Of a stretch of DNA of 64,000 nucleotides, positions 31,087 through 40,705 are shown in pieces. The position numbers and the translations under genes were made by a program. The notes under the pieces were generated by a model. The model saw only the letters and a list, made by a program, of their open reading frames with translations, searched no databases and was not told the DNA's origin. Origin of the DNA: Isoetes taiwanensis (lineage: Eukaryota > Streptophyta > Lycopodiopsida > Isoetales > Isoetaceae); NCBI GenBank assembly GCA_021234155.1, contig JAJEKV010000206.1:496001-560000 (forward strand), written 5' to 3'. Position 1 is the first letter of the stretch; every line of letters starts with the position of its first letter.

Positions 31087-31743
31087 GGTAACATAGGAGT
31101 CTACTTCCGATGCCACGAAAGTAGTCAGCTTGAGAGAAAAGAGGTCATTCAGATGCATGATAGGGAAGCACCTCTAGTCAATGCTTACCACGGGAAGGAT
31201 CCTTCACGCTCAATTACGGGGAGGACACCAACCTTCACGCAAAAAGCAACTAAAGGTGTAGGCATGAGTGTCATCCTAGGCACGATAAGGCGATATCTCC
31301 ACGGCCATGATGGAAGAAGCATAATCTTCCTATGCCGGGAGATATACACTGCATTCATGTAATTGTGTTAATGGGTGGTTCCCTAACAACCAACCCTTAT
31401 AATAAGTAATCATGTACTAATGTAGTGTTGAACCTGCAGGCCAATAGAATGATGAACCGGCGGGAGGTTGCACTACAAGACTGGTGGCATATATAGCTAC
31501 AATGAGACGAGAACCTTAAGCACAATTTTGTCATGATTAATCTTGATATTATAATTGATAATTGAAGTAAGGCATAAATTAAATGCCTTACCACGTGGTG
31601 ATTATAAACATTATAACCTTTAAATATTATCTTATAATAATTGTGTTAATTACATGGACAATCCAAGGTTCTTTATGCAGGTTCTTGTCAAAGGTGGGGA
31701 GACTCGTGATGCTGCGGACAACATCAATCCAAGGTGGGGAGAA
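31087..31743 (+). other. gypsy 3' untranslated region with polypurine tract
   Basis: No coding capacity. It ends in AAGGTGGGGAGAA directly before the 3' LTR (TGTGACG), a normal plus-strand primer tract. A near-copy (AAAGGTGGGGAGA) lies about 40 bp upstream. Confidence 0.7.
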
Positions 31744-33286
31744 TGTGACGTTCCAGAATAATATACGGTATGAATACGTATATTATACTGACACGTCACT
31801 AGTACATGTCGACTCAGACGACATGTACACAGCGACCATAAAGGGGAAGTACCCTAGGGTGCGACCCCGTGAACCATTATATTGCACATGTTAAGACCAC
31901 ATGTGAATATAATACCTTTTGCCATGTGGCAATAGCCCATTGACCAAAAGGGCCCAGCCCTAAAATCGTGGGGATAAAGGGACATAAACCCTAAAAGGGA
32001 AACCCTTTCGGTTTCCAGCCCCTATAAGTCGGATTGGAGCAGCATTGGACGCCTTTTCGCCTGAACAGTAGCAGAGGAACCGGAATTCCTAAGTTGCAGC
32101 TTGATCCAAGCCAGCAATCTCGAGATCCAGCAGCATGGACGCCTTCAGAGGAGTGGGAGCCAGCCAAGAAGCGGGTTAGTGGTTGATCCGATAGTTAGAT
32201 CCGAGTTTTCAGTTCCCATTCGATAGGATTCGTATTCATTCTTAGTAGGCGACCCCTACAGCCTAAGAATGATAGGCACTAACAAAGGAACCTAACCATG
32301 TATGATTAGCTAGATTAGAATAGGTGTATTCTATTATTTTCAGTTCTGTTGTGATGATGTCTTATCATTCTATGCGCCACTCTTGTGTATTGGGAAGAGG
32401 GGTAGAGACCCAGAGCCCAAGTAGTTGTATGATCCTAGTTTTAGCCCATTAATTCATTAATGCGGCCTGTGCATAAGAGCCCGTCTGGCTGTGGGTGGCG
32501 GAGCTAGACCGGCTGACAAGGGAGGGCTTGTCTGATCACAATTGATCCCTCTGGTGCGTAGCGACGGCCGGGGAACATTGTGGGCTAGGCCTAATACCCT
32601 GGCACTACGTGAGGGCAGGGTATATGGGTTCGACACCTCTTGGATGATGCGTCATCTTCTCAAGTCGTATACGAGCAGTGGCTCTCTAGCTCGCCTGTGA
32701 TTGGCATGAACCTTCTGGAGGAGAGTGATTTCCGCCTGCCTCATCGGGAGCTGGGGAGATGCAACCCAGTAGTAGCCCCTTTGGCTATGAACCCGGCAGG
32801 CTACGGTCAGGCTCCAATACTTTTCAGCCTATCTGCAAAGTATGCACAGGAGGGGCGGATGGAGTGGACTACCCAACGACCATGTTCTATGCCAGCCAAA
32901 TCCATTTGCCATGAATTCTGTCTGCATTGCTATCTGGAGACCCAAGCCGTCAGTCTTTCCCCATGAGTCCGAGCCTGGGTAGGATTTTCCCCATGTTATG
33001 TTGATGTACTGACGTATTGTTGCAGCTATGTGGACCACCCTTCGAGGTGGGTATGTTATTGTTGATTTATGTCATGTGCTCATGTGTGTTTACGCTTCCG
33101 CAGTTAGATCGATCCCGAGGGAGACGGGATGAATGACACGTCCATTCTTCCCCGTCGGGTTCTTGGCCACCATCAAGACCCTGATGTTAGGTGGACGGCC
33201 TCACGTCAGCGAGCAGATGCTGGTTTGAGGGATGATCTCCAGTTTGTATACGATCGGGACATCGTATACGAGCTGGGGCCGTCACA
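31744..33286 (+). repeat. gypsy 3' LTR, 1,543 bp
   Basis: Starts TGTGACGTTCCAGAATAA and ends GGGGCCGTCACA, followed by TSD GCTGC and copia RT codons. Confidence 0.85.
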
Positions 33287-33291
33287 GCTGC

Positions 33292-34305
33292 CATCCAATG
33301 CATCTTCCCTGGATTGTTTGAATATCTAGTTAGCAGGCTTACATAGAATGCAATATCAGGCCGTGTGCAGTTAGATACATAGAGTAAACATCCAATCAAT
33401 TCTCTGTAAGGGATGCCTTCCATATCCTCAGATTCTTCTACTGTTTTAGGACACATATCCTCTGAAATTTTATGTCCTGGGACTAATGGTGTATCTACTG
33501 ACTTGCAAAATTCCATACCAAAACTTTTCAACATGCTTTGTATATTTGAAGTCTGAGTAAGAGACAGTTTCATATTAGCTCGATCCCTGTGTACTTCAAT
33601 TCCTAAAAATTTTTGAAGTTCTCCTAAGTGTGTCATTTTAAATCTGTCCTTAAGCACTGTTTTGCATTTATTCAAGCAAGCCATAGTATTAGCAATCATA
33701 ATGCAGTCGTCTACATACAATGCAATAATGCAAAATTCATCTCCCTATCTTAAAACATAAATATTTCCATCAGCCTGTAGCTTTGAGAAATCCTTCTCTC
33801 TAAGATATTCATCCATGCAAATATACCACTGCCTAGGGGCTTGTTTCAAGCCATACACTGCCTTATTTAGTTTCCATACCATGTCATTCCCTGCTTCAAA
33901 CCCTTTCAGTGGTTTCATGAAGATTTCTTCATCTAGTTTGGCATTTAAGAAGGCAGCACTTACATCCATATGATGTATTTCCAGATTTCTAGCATTAGCA
34001 AAAGCAAGTAGCATGCGTATACTGGACAACTTGACTATTGGTGAGAATGTCTCGTCATAATCCAACCCTTTCTTTTGTGAAAAGCCCGTGGCTACCAGCC
34101 TGGCTTTATACTTTTGCCCCTTGCCATCAGACTTGAGTTTATAAATCCACTTGTTTTCTACAATGTTCTTGCCTTGAGGTTTCTTCACTATTTCATAAGT
34201 GCATGTTCTTTCAAAGGCATTCATCTCTTCTTTCATGGCTTTCTCCCATTCTCTTGAGCCTCTTGAGTCAATTGCATTTATTGCTTCCTCATAGCTAGTA
34301 GCCAC
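33292..34305 (-). pseudogene. copia reverse transcriptase
   Basis: Frame 34,305-33,745 has SREWEKAMKEEMNAFERTCT, IVENKWIYKLKSDGKGQKYK, RLVATGFSQKKGLDYDETFS, FSPIVKLSSIRMLLAFA, IHHMDVSAAFLNAKLDEEIF and NKAVYGLKQAPRQWY. After one in-frame TAG (about 33,743), frame 33,720 onward has the active site ALYVDDCIMIAN, then FKMTHLGELQKFLGIEV and RELIGCLLYVSNCTRPDIAF, up to the gypsy insertion after NNPGKMHW. RNase H resumes at 23,184. Only the stop and the nested insertion break this part. Confidence 0.9.
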
Positions 34306-35597
34306 ATTAGGTTGTCTAACTCAATTTCATTCCTGAGTCTTTTGCTTTTTCCCTCTTCTCCTCTTCCAAATAATTCAGGTTCAATGTTTAGATCAGCCCT
34401 GAGTCTCTCTGCTTCAGTTTTTCTCCTTCTCTTCTCCACAGGTCTGTTCTCATGTTCTATAACCTCTTCATGGCTATCTAACTTATTATCAAAATCAGTA
34501 CCTTCCACATGTTCCTCTGATTTTTCTGCTAGTGGTTTGTGACTGTCTTCTTCATCAAAACTGTCATAATCCACATCAGACAATTTTTTTCCATCATCAC
34601 TATGATCCGGTTTGATAATGACTTTCTCTATAGTTTTTTCTCTATTTCTGTAAAGTGTTCCCTCGTCAAAGGTGACATCCCTGCTTAAAATTAGTTTCCT
34701 CTTAATGGGTCCATATAGTAAATACCCTTTTTCCTGCTCGTCATAACCAACTAAAAAACCCAAACATGCTCTATCATCTAATTTTCTTCTGGTTTCTTCT
34801 GGCACATGAACATATCCAGCACATCCATAAACTTTAAATGATTCAAATGAGGGATAAGTACCATACCATAAGTGATCGGGTAATTCTCCATTGAAACTTC
34901 TTGATGGCAGCTTATTTTGAATTTTTACTGTTGTCTTAACAGCCTCCTCCCACAAGTAATTGGGTAGCCCAGCATGTTTTAACATAGCTCTTACTGCATT
35001 TAAGATGGATCGATTCTTCCTTTCAGCAACTTCATTTTGCTGAGGGGTATGTGAACAAGTAAGTTGTCTTCTTATTCCATTGTGTAAACAATATCTGTTG
35101 AATCTGCAAGAAACAAACTCACCACCCCTGTCAGTTCTTAAACACTTGATCTTTTTACCTGTTTGTCTCTCTACTTCAGCTTGGATGATTTTGAATGCTT
35201 CAAAGGCTTGGTCTTTAGATCTTAGTGTATATACTTTTGTCTTCCTTGTGTAATCATCTATAAAGGTTATAAAATACTTTCTTCCATGAATACTTCTCAC
35301 GTTCAGTGGACCACACAGGTCACTATGTGCAATTTCCAAAATTTCTTTTGCTCTTTTAGCATGTTTTGGAAAAGGCAGTCTGCTATGCTTTCCTAACAAG
35401 CAGCCAGCACAATTAAAATGATCATCATTAGTTTCTGCTCCAATAATTAAACCCTTCTTGATCATATAGTTAATATTGTTTGCATGAGTATGCCCAAGCC
35501 TTTCATGCCACATTTTAACATTTGGTACTGTCACTGCATTTACTGCTCCAGAAATGTCATTATGGAATCCAAAAAGTCTGCCAACACGTTTACCCAA
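34278..35597 (-). pseudogene. copia integrase
   Basis: Pre-integrase/HHCC zinc region: KMWHERLGHTHANNINYM … FNCAGCLLGKHSRLPF. Core D,D,E: EIAHSDLCGPLNVRSIHGRK, KCLRTDRGGEFVSCRF and TPQQNEVAERKNRSILNAVR. C-terminal region: DHLWYGTYPSFESFKVYGCA, then an acidic linker to RT. This 439-codon frame is intact, but frameshifts separate it from protease (near 35,600) and from RT (near 34,290). Confidence 0.9.
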
Positions 35598-36569
35598 AAA
35601 ACTTTATTTCATTATTCATCAAAATACTACAATTGAGTTTATCAAAATGAACTTCATATCCAAGGTCTACTAGCTGAGTCACAGAAATAAGATTCTTGAC
35701 AATATTTGGAACACAAAAGACATTGTCAAGTACAACTCGATTTCCTTCCAAATCATATAATTCTAGAAATCCAACTTCTTCAACTTTTTCGAGCTTCCCA
35801 TCACCCATTTGAACAAAGCTAGAGTTCCTCCTAGTTTTCTCGTTAAGTCTAGAACTAGACTTTATTACGCTTCTCTAAGCTCCACTATCTATGATAAATA
35901 AACCATCATCATCTTTAGTTTGTTTTTCTGAAATGGAAAAAGCTTGACACACTTTTACCTCAGCATTTTCGTCCACCTCTTCTTCTAGTTCTTCTTCAGT
36001 TTCTCTTGCTACATTGACAGCAGTGGCTTGCCCTTTATTTTTGTAAGTTCCTCTGCCCCTGTAGCTGCCTCCCCATGTATTATACCCTTTTCCCCTGGCT
36101 GAACCAGTACCTCTGCTGAACCAGTACCCTTTTATATGACCATATTGATTGCACAAATAGCAAGGTCCAACTTTAACTTTATCTCCACGCCCTCCTGCAT
36201 ACAGAATTTCAGTCTGCTCATCTTCTTCAATCACTCCCTTTTGTTCCAGCTCAGTTCTTATTATAGTCTCTGCTTGTCTTTTAGTCAAATTTTGAAAAAT
36301 TCATTTGTCATTGGAACTCCTGCAGCATCCAAATCTGCTATGAGATTATCAAATCTCTGAAAAAATTCCACAAGATCATCATTTTCATTATATTTGAGCC
36401 TCCTAAGCTCCTTTTCCAGTACATCTAGTTGAGAAGAGGTTTTCTTCTCATAATTTGCCAACATAAACTCCCACATTTGCTTTGGAGTCTTTCCCCTTAG
36501 CTGTAACAAAATGCTCCAACAAGCATGATTTTGTAGATAATACTCAATATCAATCTGATACCGAACCAT
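35590..36569 (-). pseudogene. copia gag and protease
   Basis: Gag frame 36,569-36,285: GKTPKQMWEFMLANYEKKTS, SQLDVLEKELRRLKY, VEFFQRFDNLIADLDAAGVP. After a frameshift, 36,288-35,875 has a zinc knuckle CYLCNQYGHIKGYW, in which the last Cys is replaced by Trp, and the protease active site LFIIDSGA. That is followed by a TAG, then LEGNRVVLDNVFCVPNIVKN and LISVTQLVDLGYEVHFDKL. The first part of gag is deleted together with the end of the 5' LTR: the MVRYQIDIEY start is LTR sequence read by chance. Confidence 0.8.
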
Positions 36570-36865
36570 GAATTAACTTCTCCTTAGGTTTATCTGTTGC
36601 AGAATCAATCGAATGAATGACTCTCACATAGTTACAACATTTATAAAGTACAAGTCCGCGGTTATGCTGCCGACCTGGCTGGATCTGGCGGTTAAGCCAT
36701 AACCGAGCATTTGAATCGGAACTTGGCTCCAATTTACTTGGCCAGCACATTCGACCCCAAGATAGAAATTCTTAGGGTCTTAATATTATTACATGGATTA
36801 ACCATTTGAAATAACCATTGAACCATTAGGTAATATTTCAGACAAAGATCTGACTTTATTCAACA
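36541..36865 (-). repeat. copia 5' LTR, truncated (325 bp)
   Basis: Matches 21,974-22,302. Compared with the 3' LTR it lacks its last ~120 bp in sense, and the following primer-binding site and gag start are gone as well, so one deletion removed all three. Confidence 0.8.
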
Positions 36866-36870
36866 TGCAC
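36866..36870. other. target-site duplication of the copia element (TGCAC), right
   Basis: Direct repeat of 21,848-21,852, adjoining the 5' LTR edge. Confidence 0.8.
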
Positions 36871-38884
36871 CCTATATACCTTACTGACATTCGTACTCTG
36901 ACCTCCCACCTCCGGAGCTAATCATTATTAACGACTTGCTTTGTCCATTGATTATGTGACACGTCAGTAAGGTCGCATGCATCGTTGTATATATTCACTA
37001 TTGTAATCGCTATTATATTATTTTTATTCTCTGTCATTCCTAAACTGTTGTAACAGCGTATATTCGTGTTAACATTTAGATTTAGCGAGTAAGATTAGTT
37101 ACCGTATTCTCTACTGTTAGTTGTTAACGGCTACGATACAATTCTCCAGAATTTGAATGGCGTGAAATGATTTTCTCCATCTGGGGGGATCGGCATCCCT
37201 TTTCTGTCATCTTTCCTGTGTTATTGTGTTGTCGTACCTCTTCTATGGCCCATCGCAATGGAGTTTATACCTATTAATCCATGTCTGACCTATTTAATCT
37301 ATGTAATGTTTATTTGATGTTCGTTATTTTTATAGCCATAGTGAAATTGTGAACTTAGAGAAAGACATCCGATCACCAAAGTACACTAAACATTTTTAGC
37401 AAGTACTTTTGATATTCCTGACCGCGTTCCCATATCGTCGCAGCATTTCATCCTATTGAACCTCATGATGTTCTAATGTGCTGAATTCAATACTTACCTG
37501 GATATCGCAACCCGCAACCCGCAACTCACAATACCGCAATAGTTTATGTTGCAAAAAAATAGCATGGCCGGTGCTTCTTAAGAGCCTAAACCAATTCTTT
37601 ACTGCAATAATATCGATGAGCAATGTGTTGTTCCAAACCTATTCAGCTAGGACCAAGTGTACTGTATTTACTAAATGTTCACATTTAACAAGATTGTAAA
37701 AGATCATACATCTACATAACTGGAGACACAAGGGCTTTGCCATGCTTGCCAATCATTTTGCTCCGTGCCTTGATTTGAAGTACTTCTCGAACTTCTGTTC
37801 AATGCTATGAATCCATGCAGAAGTTGAGTCTGTTACAAAATTTGTTTCTTAAGAATAATCTGATTGATAAAAGACCGCTTGTCCCTCCAAAAGGAAGGGT
37901 ATAACATTTTCATAACCATGTCAAGGCATTCAAGCCAATGGTGAAGGGACAATTTCAGATGATCCTGAACAAAATCTACCCTCAAATACAAGAAGTATCA
38001 TGTACCACACATAGCAAGGAGGAAGGCTCCTGGTAAATTTATGCTATTTTCCATTGAATTTTATTGGTGGACACCAACGAATGCTCTTGAACAGCTCTTG
38101 AAGCAAAGTAGAAAGCTTGTCAAGGTGAGCCTTCCAATGTACTGAAGTTGGAGTATGTTATGGCTATTAGAATAAGTGTTAGTTGACTCAAAAGTTCTTT
38201 GCTGCCAAGGCCTGGATAAATATATAAGTTGCCTTGTACTTTTGCAGGTTAGCACAGTAATAGAAAGAAAAGTTAAGACCAAAGAATTTGGAGGCACAAA
38301 GAAGAAAAACAATGAACAAGAGAAGAAGCCTAATATAAATAAGATAGGATTTTTATCTTGCCCGAAGTAAAAGCTATAGTATTGTGCATCCTAGTACTCT
38401 CAACAGAAGGTTGCAGAAGCCAAGGGTCGTGGAAGTAATGGATAGACAACCACAAACGACATCTCAACCCCAATGGTTGAAATGCAGCTTGCTCGGAATG
38501 CCCAGGAAAATATTGCAAAGACAAGCAAAATGCTTAACTTACCAGAACCCAGGATAGGACCATAGATTTCTCCAACGTGTTAGGGCCTGGCACACCTACT
38601 TGTGCATGCCTGCATTTAGACCATGTTATTTCGGCATGCTCTGTAGCTCTGCTTTTGTTACTGAATCTGAAAGAACAATTTGAGAGAGTTATATAGGCAA
38701 TCGGGACTGAAGGATATAGATTGAGACAATAACAAACAAAGCAAACGGGTCTGTTCAGGCTTGTATTGGAGATTGAATCGATGGGTTTTGCACTGGTCCT
38801 GTTTGCCCTATTCTCAACACTCAGTATGCTCTCCTCTCTTCCACACTAATCACGTACCTATAAGAATGCAGCTGGAATTTGTAC
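36871..38884. other. 2 kb of AT-rich intergenic DNA
   Basis: No ORF or RNA gene recognised. Short frames (37,478-37,699; 38,061-38,312) show no domain. Confidence 0.4.
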
Positions 38885-39570
38885 AAAAGGGGAGAAGCTT
38901 CCCTGCTCCACTCTTCTAATAAAAAATTAATTCATATTGGCTTCTCCTGCTCCTGTACATAGTGATGAAGTTCACTTACATTGGCAGTAGTATTTCTTTT
39001 CTTGTGGGTTGCCTCGTGCACATAAGATTATAAAGATACGTGAAAGCTATCCTGTGCAAGAAATCCCAAAGGTATGCTGCTAAAGCTGCTGATAGAGGCA
39101 CAATCCAAGCAGTGAGGAGGATAATGAAGAAGGCTTGGAGGTGGAGGCTTAATGTTTGTGTGCCAAGCAGCAAAGTTGGACTAGCAAATTCTCCAATGAG
39201 CCTGATCATCAAGATCTTTTCTTTAGACATAGTAAACATTCGATCTTCAGCATCAGAGATAGCATCAGAGACGATGACAAATGCAACTCCAAAAATTACA
39301 TATTGAGGAACTTGGAAGAATATGGAAATATTACTTGTAGCAAAATGCTGCTTCTATATTTCTAGTATGGTCGCAAAAGCTAGAGACAACCATGGAGCTA
39401 TGAGTAGCGTAAATTTTGTTTTCCATGGGCTACTAAGCATGCATATAATAATGCAGACATGGTGGACCATAACTAACAATTTAGGCGGAATGTGAGTTGA
39501 TCCTATCTGTAAGTTCATGCCAGACCCTTGTTGAATAAATGTACTTCCCGTTTGGGCAATAACAATACTT
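38885..39570 (-). pseudogene. NPF-like transporter fragment (last exon), copy 1
   Basis: Aligns with exon 4 of the gene at 53,625-55,027. Recognisable are IVIAQTGSTFIQQGSGMNLQ, ISIFFQVPQYVIFGVAFVIV, MFTMSKEKILMIRLIGEFAS and LSAALAAYLWDFLHRIAFTY. The frame has a TAG at 39,354-39,356 where copy 2 has TGG (Trp). Upstream of VIAQTG the sequence departs from copy 2 and joins an unrelated exon-like piece ending in GTAAGT. The exons encoding the N-terminal half are absent. Adjacent 38,885-38,965 repeats the end of segment X (40,625-40,705). Confidence 0.65.
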
Positions 39571-39608
39571 ACCTTTGGGTAGATGTTCTTTGGCTATGTC
39601 AACGAGGT

Positions 39609-39694
39609 GCAGTTGGTAACCAAGACTTCTGGAGCCACCATACCAGCCTATGCAGTTCATAACCAAGACTTCTGGAGCCACCATACCAGCCTAT
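39609..39694. repeat. 43-bp tandem duplication
   Basis: GCAGTT followed by AACCAAGACTTCTGGAGCCA and CCATACCAGCCTAT occurs at 39,609-39,651 and 39,652-39,694. On the minus strand it is read as AGWYGGSRSLGYQLHL in an exon-like frame ending HLVDIAKEHLPKG before a GTAAGT donor. Source gene unknown. Confidence 0.8.
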
Positions 39695-39814
39695 ACCAAA
39701 GAGAATTCAGTTACATGAGTTATTTCTCGGAATGCTAAAAACTAGGGCATCAAATCTATTCTACCTACTTACTTCTTCAGCCCATTCCACAGAAAATCTT
39801 CTTAGATTTTCCAT

Positions 39815-40705
39815 TTCAAGGTTTTCCCTGTTCCTGGGCATTCACAGATATAAAGAATGTCAGCCTTAAGTTTTGTAATGCTTGTCTTACAAAATTTGGT
39901 GAGCGATGTCATGCTTCCCATCGCATCTTAGAGCTTCGGTCTGCCCTGCCAATTACCCGGTTGGAAGATTCGAGATCCAAAACCCACGAGACCGCCATTT
40001 TACAGGCAACAATGGGTTTGGAGCAGTCACAAGCATATCCTAGGTATATTCTAGCATATACCTAGGATATGCCACAAGCCCACATAAGCGAGGGTTTGCC
40101 CCCCTAGGGGCAACCCAAAACAATCTGGCTTGAACTAGTCTATACTAGCACCAAACTAGCACAAACATCAGCATTGGTCAATCCCGCCGCTGTCGTATCT
40201 GGCCATACAAGAACCGTTGTCCTAGATGGTACCATCCTTTCCTGGTATACGGCATCTATGTTATCATATAACAAACCTTTCCTTAGTATACAGTTACAAA
40301 AATATCTAACCATTTTATCACACGCCTACTGAAAAGCCATTGAAAGGTCCAAGTAAAATAGGCCATTATGCCTAATTCCTAAATGGACACAATTAGAGCT
40401 ATAACGATATAACTCTTGTCTACAGAATATAGATAAACCCTATTCCATGAACAATATATTTTAATCTACTGTTCTGAAACGCTACAGCAGTTCGCAATGC
40501 AACTTGGCACATGCACAATACTTTCAATTAGAGTTCAGAAAGAACTTCCCGTACATGAGCATGTGGAACTCCAAATATTTGTGCTGTATATTTAATTCGG
40601 AATATAACACACAGACTTAAAAGTGTTTTAGTACAAAAGGGGAGAAACTGCTCCACTCTTCTAATAAAAAATTAATTCATATTGGCTTCTCCAGCTCCTG
40701 TACAT
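39815..40705 (+). repeat. duplicated segment X, copy 1
   Basis: Matches 52,733-53,610 closely (GTTCCTGGGCATTCACAG, CATCGCATCTTAGAGCTTCG, ACCATTTTATCACACGC and others). It ends CTCTTCTAATAAAAAATTAA…CCTGTACAT, a word also at 38,895-38,965. No coding capacity is evident. Confidence 0.85.
40033..40073. repeat. 16-bp perfect inverted repeat (hairpin)
   Basis: GCATATCCTAGGTATA, an 8-nt loop, then TATACCTAGGATATGC. The equivalent site in copy 2 (about 52,942-52,980) is degenerate. Confidence 0.75.

Larger units (their letters stand above)
23190..33286 (+). mobile_element. Ty3/gypsy chromovirus nested in the copia element
   Basis: Plus-strand element with ~1.55-kb LTRs (TGTGA…TCACA), a pol with RT, RNase H, integrase and chromodomain, and GCTGC target duplications. 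The gag/protease side is missing and a 3.4-kb inverted-repeat element lies in its place. The left LTR is followed not by a primer-binding site but by 24 bp of the right-hand copia flank. Confidence 0.85.
21853..36865 (-). mobile_element. Ty1/copia LTR retrotransposon, interrupted by a nested gypsy element
   Basis: Minus-strand element bounded by TG…CA ends and the 5-bp duplication TGCAC. Order in sense: 5' LTR remnant, gag, protease, integrase, RT, RNase H, purine tract, 3' LTR. The coding region is split by the gypsy insertion at 23,190-33,286. Without it the element is about 4.9 kb. The 5' LTR's 3' end, primer-binding site and gag start are deleted, and several frameshifts and stops make it inactive. 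Confidence 0.85.

Noticed and set aside
36541-36575. CGGTATCAGA near the copia 5' LTR as a primer-binding site (initiator Met tRNA-like TGGTATCAGA)
   Set aside because: The same sequence occurs inside the 3' LTR copy (about 21,985-22,000), so it is LTR-internal. The real binding site is deleted.
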